A stretch of 64,000 nucleotides of DNA from Eutreptiella sp. 'Long Island Sound 2002'. Taxonomy: Eukaryota; Euglenozoa; Euglenophyceae; Eutreptiales; Eutreptiaceae. The position numbers and the translations under genes are program-made. This document shows positions 1 through 8,975 of this stretch, one piece after another. The DNA lies in assembly GCA_964036045.1 (NCBI GenBank), contig OZ038391.1, forward strand, positions 42,667,621 through 42,731,620. Reading direction: 5' to 3'. Below the pieces are notes generated by a model. It was not told the DNA's origin. It did no database searches and worked only from the letters and a program-made list of their open reading frames with translations. Every line of letters begins with the position of its first letter. Position 1 is the stretch's first letter.

Positions 1-556
1 TGCTCACCAGCCCCACCTTCAGCATTGTGACTCACGTTTTCCAGAATCCATTCCATGGTAGCACCCCTCCAGCCAAAACTTGTAACCACATGGGGGGCAT
101 CCTTCTTTCGTTGGAAAGACTTTGTGTCAGGATCAGAAGGATCAAAATTTTTGGGGCGAGGTTTCCACTTGGCCAAAAAGAATGATTACTATGAACCGTG
201 TGTGTGGTGCAGGATTTGGGTTTAGCTTTTTTGTCCATGAGCAGATTGTTTCCAAACCTCAAAAAAGTGCAGTCAAGGTATGGCTGAAAGGGGTCACTCC
301 AGCTTCAAATCGCACTTGACAGTAGTCTTGAGGTATCTGCAACGCACCCGTCAGAGATTTGCCAGGGAATCATACATTGTGGTGTCTTTGATGGATTACA
401 CCCCATTCGTATCATATTCATTCACAATTGTGTGACATAGAAATGTCTCTTTTGGAGGTTTGTACTAGTCACAGCTTTTGGCTGCACATTTCTGACAATG
501 GTTGACATTGTACCACCCCCTTCTCCCACCAGACCACGCGCAACACGAGGGCAAAC
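1..556 (-). other. Third intron of the XRN gene, or unassigned; one exon-like stretch
   Basis: This lies downstream of XRN coding exon 3 on the minus strand. The expected continuation of the nuclease (the G-T-P-F-M block) is not readable here, so the next XRN exon is probably outside the window. One minus-strand frame is open from about 187 down to 36, contains FQRKKDAPHVVTSFGWRGAT, and stops at a donor-like AAAAC|GTGAGT. It could be an exon of another gene or a decayed element; I do not recognise the protein. Confidence 0.25.
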
Positions 557-3500
557 CAGGTGTAATGACGTTGCTGTCCTTCAGCCGCGCAAACTCCTCC
601 TCTGACATGTTTTCAAGCGGCGTGAACCCCCACTGCTCCCGCATTTCGTTTTGAACTTTGTTGCGGTCATCGTGCTCTTTGGCCGCTTGAAATCTTCGGG
701 CCCTCTGTTGGTTCAACTTGGCTCTCGGGGCCACACCGTCCATTGCCATGAACAAGAGTTTCCGAGGGCGAGCAATTGAGACCTGAACCAGCGGAGTAAA
801 CCTGCCTTGTCGATCCGCCTTGTGCTTATGGTGCAGCGGGGGGGGGGGGGGGGCGGAGTATGTAGAAAAATGCTGCTCACGCAGTACCTGACAAGGAAAG
901 CAGGGCCCAGAGTGCTGAGTGCACCCGGCCGCCGACCCATGTCGTGTCTCCACAACTAGTGAGATTTTGGGTCCGGAAGCATTCTGCCAAAATCCTCAAA
1001 ATGGGGGGCAAAAGGTGTAGAAATTTTCTGCACACCGTTTTTACCATACTTCCCTCGGAACTCGTTCGTATACAGCCGCGCATGCGGACATGGCGTACCA
1101 TCTGCCCCACCCTCCGCTGTTGCGGAAGCACCATCCCGAGGAAACGGGGAGGGGCCACAGAAGATGTGCAAGAGGGACTGTTAGGCGGGCTCTGGAGATT
1201 GCCCCGTCTCCTTTATCACGATCCGAGTGGTCCACAATTGTCATGGAGGAGGGTATCCCTAGACACCAAGCACACTAAATGGGAAACTACACAAGAAAGA
1301 AGACTACCCTGAGCCCAGGGGTCTGTTCACAAATGCATATTAGCTGTGTAGAAGTATAATAATTAGGAAGGAGAAGTTGGCACTGTTGCAATCACCATGC
1401 AGGTTGTGAAAAATGCAAAACTTCCACCGTGCATCATCCCTCATCCCACCAGAGCCGGATGGGTGGAGGCACCCGACTCCCACAGACATCGTTCACCCCA
1501 CCCCTCTGGACCGGTGACAGGGTAGCACTGCAAGCCCTAGACAGCCACCCTGGGCGAGGGTGGGATCGAACGGCCCCCAGTAGGTGGTAACCCCCAACCA
1601 AAGAGGGTGCCTTGGACACGGGGGGGACGCGGGGGTGGGACGCGGGGGGGACGCGGGGGGGACGCGGGGAGGGCATGAAATTGGCCGTTTTCAAGGGACC
1701 TAGATGTGCAACTGTTTTTGGGGTTTGGCATGGCTTATGCCCTCCCAGGCCCTCCTATCCTTCAATGCAACAGAAACTAACACAGGATGGCCCTTTGGAT
1801 CGCAAGCATCCACCGGAATCCTATGCCACAACATATACACGGCGTTGCAACTCACATGTACACATGTCCTTCAGCAATGACAAATAGCCAAAGAAACAAA
1901 ACCTTCAGCATTCCGAGCGAAAGGCATGACGACACAAAATAGTTCACGTCCCATCCGGTAACGTAGTGTGGCGTGCAAGAAGAAAGAAATAAATGATTCT
2001 CAAATGCATGTTGTTAAAAAAAAAGTCAGAAGCCCAATTGGGGATGTAGTCTTCTTGCAAAATATTTGCGCAATTAACGTGCACCAAACAAGGACGAAGG
2101 AACAAAAAGTGACCATATTGTTCAAAAAAATCCGTGGGGCAACAAAACCTCTCAAAATTCAAGAATCACTGAGCCATCTCTTGGGGCTCTTCCCTTTGGG
2201 TTGTAATCAAGACAAATATCATCGTTTTCACGGTACAGCGGGACGCGGGGGGCGGTGCGGGGGAGGACGCGGGGGGGACGCGGAGAGGGCACCCTCTTTT
2301 TCAATCAGATTCAGATTGTGGTTTGGATTGTGGTTTCGCCGTTTTGGCTAAGATCAATCGCGGTATCTGTTCTTATCAGCTTCACTTGATAAGAACAGAT
2401 ACTACAACCTTAGCCAAAACGATTTCGCCGTTGTGGCTAAGATCAAGTGCAGTATCTGTTCTTATCAGCTTAACTTGATAAGAACTGCACTTGATCTTAG
2501 CTAAAACGGTGAACCCACAATACAAACCACAATCTCAATCTGATGGAAAAAGAAAATACCCAGGTGCAAGAACATAAGTTTGTGTACCAGCGGTCGTTGA
2601 CTTCACCTTCGTTGGTTGGGGGTTACCACCTACTGGGGGCCGTTCGATCCCACCCTCGCCCAGGGTGGCTGTCCAGGGCTTGCAGGGCTACCCTATCACC
2701 GGTCCAGAGGGATGGGGTGAACGATGTCTGTGGGAGTCGGGTGCCTCCACCCATCCGGCTCTGGTGGGATGAGGGATGATGCACGGTGGAGTTTTTGCAT
2801 TCTTCATTTTTCGGGTTCAAATGCACCAGCACGCAATTTGCTCAAGTCGGTGCCAGAATGTGACCAGGGTTTCTTCAGTGTACCGCACATCACGTGTTCC
2901 TGTCTACAAGTTCTCACAACGCTGCCTTCGACTAGCGTCCTCCTTGACTTATGTACACACCACGTTGCACATGCATATGTCTCACGCCGTGGCCCCCCAC
3001 CTTGTCCCATTGCTGCAGTGGAAAAGATGAGGGCCGTTGCGAAGCGCAGAGAAACTCTGGGACTGTTGTTATTTCTGCTGGAACCCACGAAGACACGAAG
3101 ACAGGAATACACGCGCATAGTGTACGTGCAGAGTATGGTTCAGGGCCCTGTGCTTCAAAAGAAACGAAACCCTGGCATACCACATGCTCGAGGTAGACTT
3201 CGATGCCCTTGAAAATCTCAGTCTCACCTGTGGGCTGTGCCCCCTTCTCCGGGTGGAAGCAAGGGTGAATGATGCCGTTCATATCCAAATACAGGCAATC
3301 GATTTCCACTCCATTGGGGTTAGGATCCGCCCAGTCGATCTCTGTGAGGCCAATGAGACACGTTGGCAGCAAGCGCTCTCCCAAACTCCCGAGGAGAACA
3401 ACTCATTACATGAAACCCATCCACCCTTCATGGGCCACTCGGACACATGCCCCGACCCATGCAAATGCCATGAGTGTTGCTCGTTCCGCTCACACCACCT

Positions 3501-3988
3501 ATCATCCCGCTTTACATTCCTTCTTTTCACGAACACACGCGGACTTGCCCAGGCGAGGGTATAAGCCCCCACAGAATGAATGAATGAATGAATCAAAGGG
3601 CCACTGCATATTCATTCTGTCGTTTGGGGGCGTTCCAAGCTGCGGCTAGCCGCGGCCAGGTTGGTTGACCCCCCCTTGCCCCCCCCCCCCCTTTGGCTGG
3701 CCGTGGCTGGCCAGAAACGGCTGGGACCAACACAATATGGCTAGGTGGCTAGGTGGTTGGGTGGCAAGGTGGCAGGGCACTGGGTGGCTGGATGGCTAGA
3801 GCCCCCCCCCCCCTCCCCCCCACAGACCGGAACACCCCCTTTCAACTAGACACAACACATGGGTGAATGATAGGGTGGCCCAAGTGAGAGTGGGACGTAC
3901 CTTTCCCCTCTGCAAATTCATCTGCCACTGTTTGCACAGCTTGAGGCCACGTGGCCAGCAGCCAACGGAAGAAGGCAGGGACACCCAT
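557..3988 (-). CDS. XRN-family 5'-3' exoribonuclease, first three coding exons (partial)
   Basis: XRN enzymes degrade 5'-monophosphate RNA processively (mRNA turnover or transcription termination). Three minus-strand exons join in phase: 3988-3901 (donor GTACGT), 3341-3181 (acceptor CACAG, donor GTATGC) and 782-557 (acceptor TTCAG, donor GTTTGC). Exon 1 starts at an ATG and reads MGVPAFFRWL, the invariant XRN start. Exon 2 carries LYLDMNGIIHPCFHPE, the first acidic active-site block. Exon 3 carries MAMDGVAPRAKLNQQRARRF, the basic 5'-phosphate-pocket block, and ends in DSNVITPG just before the usual GTPFM. Exon lengths (88, 161, 226 nt) keep the frame with no stop. The rest of the nuclease is outside the window. 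Intron 1 is 3342-3900; intron 2 (783-3180) carries a transposon-like insertion. XRN1/XRN4 versus XRN2/RAT1 cannot be decided from this part. Confidence 0.9.
841..855. repeat. G homopolymer run
   Basis: About 15 consecutive G in XRN intron 2 (C on the coding strand, a few dozen bases from the acceptor). Similar 8-15 nt C or G runs recur across the window, for example near 4490, 5008, 6421, 25568, 32085, 53091, 57345 and 61805. Confidence 0.8.
1405..1604 (-). repeat. Left arm of the XRN-intron inverted repeat
   Basis: Reverse complement of 2604-2803 with few mismatches. It carries the tRNA-B-box-like string GTTCGATCC on the minus strand, but the flanking bases do not pair into a T-stem. Confidence 0.8.
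1615..1680. repeat. GGGGACGCG tandem tract (left)
   Basis: Degenerate tandem copies of GGGGGACGC beside the left arm of the element. A matching tract in the same orientation lies near the U2-like foldbacks. Confidence 0.75.
2238..2292. repeat. GGGGACGCG tandem tract (right)
   Basis: Same unit and orientation as the tract at 1615-1680, here ending in GAGAGGGCACC just before the outer stem of the foldback cluster. The earlier tract ends in the similar GAGGGCATG, so the two look like copies of one module. Confidence 0.7.
2303..2545. repeat. Nested foldbacks made of U2 snRNA 5'-domain sequence
   Basis: Copy 1 starts near 2337 and reads TTTTGGCTAAGATCAA, then GTATCTGTTCTTATCAG. Copy 2 starts near 2425 and reads GGCTAAGATCAAGTGCAG, then TATCTGTTCTTATCAG. 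Both match U2 snRNA positions of about 15-50, including the branch-site recognition region, but the conserved GUAGUA is altered to GCGGTA in copy 1 and GCAGTA in copy 2. Each copy is followed by its own reverse complement (2337-2422 and 2425-2511). An outer inverted pair (about 2307-2336 and 2512-2541) encloses both. No Sm site or 3' half of U2 is present, so this is not a functional U2 gene. Confidence 0.8.
2604..2803 (+). repeat. Right arm of the XRN-intron inverted repeat
   Basis: Inverted copy of 1405-1604. Sequence similarity ends near TTTTTGCATTCTTCATTTTT. Confidence 0.8.
3573..3594. repeat. (GAAT)n microsatellite
   Basis: Five near-perfect GAAT units in XRN intron 1. Confidence 0.85.
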
Positions 3989-4737
3989 CAATCATGAGGG
4001 TGGTCCTCCTTGGGCCCAGAACAAACACTGGGTATGACAAATGCATTCGTTCAAGAAATGTTGTAGATCATGGGAAGGCCCGACGATACAAACCCTCCCC
4101 AGCTGCTAGGAGCCCCAAAGCAAAAGCCTTTGCCCTCATATAGGAGCCTTTTTGGCAGTGCAAAGTGTCCCCACACCCATATATAATGGTCTATTTGGGA
4201 GTGCAAAGTGTCCCCATCCCCATATATAGGGGGCTTTTTGGCACCAACACCACCGCGACCCTACATGCACAGCGAAAAACGCAAATGTTAAATGTTTTGC
4301 CTCTTCATGAACAACCTCTTGCTAATCTGTTCTTCCATAAAGGCTACATATGACAATGATAGCGGCACCGATGAACAAGGCCGAGAGACAACATTTAAAT
4401 TGAGGAAACACCTCATGACCCGATGACAACGGTAGAGCACAACACCCCACCAAGAGGGCTTGAGAATGGTCAAGGCTTAGTGCCAACCCCCCCCCCCCCC
4501 TCTTGGACAATAGTCGGCTTTGTGCAACAATTCCCCAACACCACCAAGGGTACATGGCGGTTCTTTCAACCTCTAAGGGATAGATAATCAAGGGCACACG
4601 GTGCGCAGGGGGACATGCATGGAGCAAAGGTACGTTCTCAAGGATGTCTCTTCGACGGAGCAACACTGCCACTTTTGGTAGTGCACCTTGAACAACTCAA
4701 CAGGTCATAGAAATGGGCTACATCGTTGATATTTCAG
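3989..4737. other. Upstream of XRN; no gene recognised
   Basis: Sequence 5' of the XRN start codon. The only structure seen is the tandem repeat at 4138-4245 and a C run at 4490-4500. The XRN promoter should lie at its left edge, but I see no clear TATA element or other diagnostic signal. Confidence 0.5.
4138..4245. repeat. ~43 bp tandem repeat with ATATATA
   Basis: About 2.6 copies of a unit that reads ATATA(T/G)..., then TTTGG.AGTGCAAAGTGTCCCCA. The second copy is complete (4178-4220) and the third stops after CTTTTTGGCA. The unit includes TATA-like segments, but no gene starts here. Confidence 0.7.
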
Positions 4738-4744
4738 AGACATT

Positions 4745-5030
4745 GTCGATGGAAGTGCTTGTATTGATATCGTCGCTGGAGGTGTCTGAGCATTTGCTGC
4801 TGATTTAAGATCACGTTTTTTGTCAGCGTGAATTGATGCTGAGGTCGCTGGGTGTGCTCTGGTGATTGTGGTTGCTGACGAGGGGAGTGTTGATGTCTGT
4901 GGAGGGTGGCAGTGGGATGAGGCTGTTTCAGGGTGAGTAGTGCTAGTGACGTTGGCATTGAGTGTTGAGAGTGCTGGAGGAGTGGCTGTGAGCAGGATAT
5001 CTGCGGGGGGGGGGGGGGGTAATGAGAATT
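4745..5030 (+). mobile_element. LINE 3'-tail fragment (direct copy)
   Basis: 4958-5030 repeats the LINE tail at 6372-6440 in the same orientation: GAGTGCTG.AGGAGTGGCTGT, then GCAGGATA.CTG, a long G run, and AATGAGAAT. 4745-4960 is an inverted copy of 6540-6755 (shared GTCGCTGGAGG.GTCTGAGCA and GTGATTGTGGTTGCTG). This looks like stacked truncated insertions of one LINE family. Confidence 0.6.
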
Positions 5031-5473
5031 GTTGTTGGAAGTGCCCTGGCGACTGTGGTTGTTGACGAGGGGATTGGTGATGTATGTGGAGGGGTGACAG
5101 TGGGGTGATTGAAATACAGGAGAAAGTTTAGATTGGGAGGGGGGGGGGTCAGAGAGTGCAGTGAGTGATGTTGCCGGAGCTTCAGTAAAGTTGTTGCTGA
5201 AGATGCTTCAGTGGTATTTGGGGTCGGGGAATGCAGGTGGCAGGGGGAGCCAGTTTTTTTGTTAACTAGGCATTATTTGGAGGAGGGATGAGGTTGGTTA
5301 TGTGGGGATGAAGTGGTTGAGGTGGAAAGTGCTGAAGTTGTATGGCTGAAGCTTTGGTGGGGGGTTTGGGTCTTGTGGTATGGCGTTTAGAGTGTGGTTG
5401 TTTATTGAGTGGTTCTCTAGATGAAGGAGAAGGAAAGTGCAGTGGGTGGGGGTTGGTGGAAGATGTGCTATAG

Positions 5474-6373
5474 GTGGGGAGCGGTTCATTCCAAGGGTTA
5501 GATGTAGAAGTTGGGGTTAGGTGTTGGAGGTTAGGGATCCCACAACCGATCATCTATGCCATTGACAACTTAAGCACTTGCCTCACTCTAAATTTCCTCC
5601 TCCACATCACTTCCCCCCCTTTCACCACCAGCAACAACTCCTTTGCTCTTTGGTACAACCTCATTTGGCATCTTCTTCAAAACCTAAATCACATTACTAC
5701 CATCTTCACCTGGATCAAAGGACATGCAAACTTCCCCGGCAACGACGTAGCGGACAACGTCTCCAAATGGAGCACAACCCACTTCAACTATCTTCTCTCT
5801 CCCACAACCTCCACACTTATGGCCCTCAATCAAACTCCACTACCCGGCAAAATTACCTCTAAACTCACTAAACATAAACTTTCCATCCACCATCACAACA
5901 ATATCCACCTTTCCCGAAGTAACCACTTCTTTCTTAAGTCATCTTGGTTCTCCACCTTCATTTTTAAATGGGTGAACGGCCTTTTTTGTTGCAAAGGCTA
6001 CCAACCCCACTTCATCCTCAACGAATACCTTTGTCCTCTTTGCAACCACCATCACCCCTTAGACCCCATCGCCTTTATCACCGAATGCCACACCACTAAC
6101 ACAATACGTCACAAATTCTTCAACACTTGGAGTGGACATTTCCACAAAATCGTCACCACATGGTGGTCCACCGCCTCCAAAGGCGACCGCCGCAACTTCA
6201 TCCGCACCCTCATTCCGAACACACTCAGCAATCAGCTGCGCACCCCCCAACCAAACACAACATATTACTCCAACACAAAATTGCTCCACCAAGCTCTAAA
6301 ACACCGACAAAAACCCCTCAACACCCTTTTAAACGACACTAAACAATGGCTCATCGACAACCCCATCCATTGA
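5474..6373 (+). pseudogene. Non-LTR retrotransposon ORF2 C-terminus (RNase H plus zinc knuckle)
   Basis: This is an open frame of 299 codons without a credible ATG, so its 5' end is truncated. The N-terminal half looks like an RNase H domain: IYAIDNLSTC resembles a first catalytic Asp region, and TWIKGHANFPGNDVADNVSK matches the W-x-x-G-H-x-x-x-x-G-N-x-x-A-D block of LINE RNases H. The second half has CPLCNHHHPLDPIAFITECH, the zf-RVT-type Cys/His knuckle found at the end of many LINE ORF2 proteins. The reverse transcriptase itself is missing. The tail after the stop contains a G run and is copied elsewhere in the cluster. Confidence 0.8.
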
Positions 6374-6475
6374 GTGCTGGGAGTGCTGTAGGAGTGGCTG
6401 TAAGCAGGATAGCTGGGACTGGGGGGGGGGGGGATGAGAATCAGTGTGTTGAGGTAGAGTGAGGTTGCAGGCTCA
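6370..6475 (+). repeat. LINE 3' tail following the RNase H ORF
   Basis: Begins at the stop codon of the RNase H ORF: GAGTGCTGGGAGTGCTGTAG, a 13-G run, GATGAGAATCAGTGTGTTGA. A direct partial copy lies at 4958-5030 and an inverted copy at about 6760-6880. Confidence 0.7.
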
Positions 6476-6539
6476 CCTCTCAAAGGATCCTACCCCGCGG
6501 AAATCTATGCAATCATCATCTCACTTCTCCACCCTCAAC

Positions 6540-6880
6540 TCACTATCCTCCGTCAGCAGCACCAACTCACCCTGAACCAGCCTCATCCCACTGCCACCCC
6601 TCCACAGACACCAAAACTCCCCCCGCCAGCAACCACAATCACTAGGAGCATCATTTCACTTTGACACACGAAGACAGTGATCCCAACTCAACAGCAACTG
6701 CTCAGACGCCTCCAGCGACGACGTCACAATAAGCACTTCCAGCGACAAACTCACTGAGACCCCGTCAACACTACAACTTCACTCTACTTTAACACACTGA
6801 TACTCATCAGCCCCCCCCCCCCCAATCCCAGCTCTCCCCTCACAGCACACAACCACTCCTCCAACACCCCCAGCATTCAA
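6540..6880 (-). mobile_element. Inverted LINE tail copy
   Basis: 6760-6880 read on the minus strand repeats the tail at 6370-6475 (GGAGTGGTTGTG, a G run, GATGAGTATCAGTGTGTTAA). 6540-6755 pairs with 4745-4960. The two flanks and the RNase H ORF between them therefore form a large potential foldback. Confidence 0.65.
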
Positions 6881-6899
6881 TTCCCGGCAACCCCTGTGG

Positions 6900-7880
6900 A
6901 AACTACCACAGTTTCACCTCACTCATACACAAATCAATCCACCACTTCACTTCACACAGCATCACAAAACACTGCACCATCACAACGCACAGCACCACTG
7001 CACGCACAGCACCACGCACAAGGAGGTCCTTAGAGGTCCATTGAGTCTTTGTTGTTTGAATCTTTCATTAGATTGTTTTTTGCTTTTCTATTTTTTCCAA
7101 GACAAGCAAGGTAAGAGCACAAAGAACCGAGCAGAATTCTTAATGGGCTTTGTACTTTACTAATTTTTCCACGTTCAGGTCCAGGACTGCCAGATTGCCA
7201 TCGATCTAAGTCAGATTTCAAATTGCTGTTTGTTTTTTGCCCATGCCTTTGCTCACTTCTCAACTGCTCCAGCCATTGGTCTTGTTCCACTGTCTCACTT
7301 TTGATCTTTTTCTTTTTTGCCTTTTTAGGCTCTCAATCCCTTTGCATCGGTCACCGAAAAGACCACCACCTGTGTTTTACCCTTTTCAGGCCCATGGTGC
7401 AACTCATGCACGTGTTTTCCACCCTGATTAGGTTTGTAAATACTCGCGGCTGTCCTTCGGAGAACTTCGGCTCGCCATGAACGCATACACTGCCCATGGT
7501 TAGGCCGCCTTGATGCAATGCTTTGGGCGGGGGACCGCCATGCCTCAAAAAATAGAAATGGGCTACAAGTGCACACTTCATAGAAACCTTGGCAAGTGGT
7601 TTGGAAGCACTTTTTGGGGGCGGTACGCTTCTCAAGGCAGCGTGGCAACCATGTTTTCTGACGCATGATTTCTATGCACTGGCAGGAGACATGCAATCTA
7701 GACATGCACGCAACAAGGTGAACCACATCATGAGAGCGTTCATAGGTGATGGATCAAGCGTGAGCACCATGCTCTTTGGGACCCCGGATGTGTGCAACCA
7801 CAATAAGCCCTCTCAATATTGGAAATGAAACTCAGTAGTAACTACTGCAAATGCATCAGCATGACACAACTCTATACAAA
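6900..7880. other. No gene recognised
   Basis: Minus-strand frames at 7726-7325 and 7290-7030 are open for 133 and 86 codons. Their translations (one contains PNQGGKHVHELHHGPEKGKT, the other is Lys/Arg-rich) match no family I know, and they are interrupted relative to each other. They could be a decayed element. Confidence 0.35.
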
Positions 7881-7969
7881 AATTGGGCCTATGACCCGGA
7901 TATCTGCGCTGTATCCCGGGGCATATGCCCTGGGATACAGCGCAGATATCCGGGTCATTAGGCCCAATT
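7881..7969. repeat. 89 bp near-perfect palindrome
   Basis: AATTGGGCCTATGACCCGGA at the left end pairs with TCCGGGTCATTAGGCCCAAT at the right. The centre is GGGGCATATGCCC. Only a few positions fail to pair. The units GGATATC and GGGGCATATG are shared with the clusters at 7971-8033 and 8857-8973. Confidence 0.9.
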
Positions 7970-7970
7970 C

Positions 7971-8033
7971 TTATATCCGGGGCATTAGGGCCCGAGGATA
8001 TCCGCAGATATCCGGGGCATATGACCCGGGATC
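7971..8033 (+). repeat. Left arm of a GGATATCC-rich inverted repeat
   Basis: TTATATCCGGGGCATTAGGG through ATGACCCGGGAT; the reverse complement recurs at 8912-8973 with few changes. With the palindrome at 7881-7969 it forms the left boundary of an element of about 1.1 kb. Confidence 0.85.
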
Positions 8034-8163
8034 CTTGCGCGCAACCCTTCCCTCGCCCTTGATGCCTCAACACTTCAAGTGGAACAAATCCGAGACACAC
8101 TTTCTCTCATGGTGCTACAAGTAAGCTCTCTACAAACATGGAATATAGGCACATATTGATGGT

Positions 8164-8719
8164 CTATTGGGAGCCAATCATGTCTCTGACACAAGATTCG
8201 CAGGCCCAGGAACCAAACTTCGGAGGAAACCTGAGCTTGGCACAAGACATATGGTACACAGCATGGCAAATGTCACACGATCGTTGGACACCAACTACAT
8301 TCTTCTTAATGGCATAATCACAACGGTAACGTAGCATTTCCTTTTTCACCTGCACTTCCTTTTTCACCTTTTTTTTGGGTTGCTCTTCAAATGCAGCCTG
8401 GGCAAAAGGAGATGGAATACTGGACAAATCTTGACTTACTGGGGCCTTGGCAAGTGTTGCTGGGGCATCCCATGCACGAGAACGGTACATCTCACGTTCA
8501 TATACAATGCTCTCTTTCTCATTGAGCACATATTCCTTAGGAATATATAGAAGGTTCTTTCTCACTCAATTGTGTGAGAGGGAAGGTGGCATACTCCTCC
8601 TCCGCTGTTAGATCCATGACGATCTTCGGAGAGGATGGAGACGGTGTCCTATCCTTCCGTTTCTTCTCTACTTTGACTCGACTGAGGCTAACACACACGA
8701 CCTCACGCTTTGGTGACAA
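8164..8719 (-). pseudogene. Degenerate PHD-finger protein gene
   Basis: Two overlapping minus-strand frames read as one protein with a -1/+1 break at about 8537-8565. The first (to 8537) has a basic VEKKRKDRTPSPSSPKIVMD linker and an acidic DLTAEEE segment. The second carries a Lys-rich KKKVKKEVQVKKE stretch and then RCDYA...CDICHAVYHMSC...WACESC, the C-C-H-C-C-C tail of a PHD finger. The second zinc-binding Cys of the finger is absent (C-D-Y-A). The first frame has no in-frame ATG. An unseen tiny intron could also explain the break. The gene sits exactly between two inverted-repeat clusters. Confidence 0.6.
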
Positions 8720-8856
8720 AGTGGCACTATTAGAGGCCTTCTCTTCCTTAGCTCATTGGAACCGCCTCGGAAAGGCGGTTTCATTGATTGGTCACAACCC
8801 TGGGTGATTCTGTTGTTCGCGGTGATTAATCTACAAATTTGATGATTTGCTACATG

Positions 8857-8973
8857 CCCCAGGGATATCAGCAGATATCCGGGGCATATGACCCAGGATA
8901 TCACCGCTGCTATATCCCGGGTCATATGCCCCGGATATCTGCGGATATCCTCGGGCCCATGCCCCGGATATAA
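8857..8973 (-). repeat. Right inverted-repeat cluster (internal palindrome plus arm)
   Basis: 8912-8973 is the inverted copy of 7971-8033. In addition, 8860-8905 folds back on 8912-8957 (GATATCCGGGGCATATGACC against GGGTCATATGCCCCGGATAT), so this end, like the left one, is a palindrome followed by an arm. Confidence 0.85.
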
Positions 8974-8975
8974 AG

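Larger units (their letters stand above)
1405..2803. mobile_element. Inverted-repeat element inside XRN intron 2
   Basis: Two arms of about 200 bp (1405-1604 and 2604-2803) are inverted copies with scattered mismatches. Both include the blocks GATGCACGGTGGA, ATCCGGCTCTGGTGGGATGA, GTTCGATCCCACCCTCGCCC and GGTTGGGGGTTACCACCTAC, read from the right arm. The interior of about 1 kb has no credible protein-coding ORF. It holds two GACGCGGGG tandem tracts and a U2-snRNA-like foldback cluster. No transposase is present, so if mobile it is non-autonomous. Exact termini and a target-site duplication could not be fixed. Confidence 0.7.

Noticed and set aside
300-400. Minus-strand words resembling the next XRN block (MYDSLANL, then RYLKTTVKCDLKLE)
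   Set aside because: The two pieces are separated by an in-frame TGA, extra residues and no usable splice pair, and the following XRN block is absent. Treated as chance similarity or at most a ruined exon.
1540-1604. tRNA-like box B (GTTCGATCC) in both arms of the XRN-intron element
   Set aside because: The bases either side do not form a T-stem and no convincing box A is placed correctly, so no tRNA or SINE call.
2335-2545. Functional U2 snRNA gene
   Set aside because: Only about 35-40 nt of the 5' domain are present, the branch-recognition hexamer is mutated, and the Sm site and 3' stem-loops are missing.
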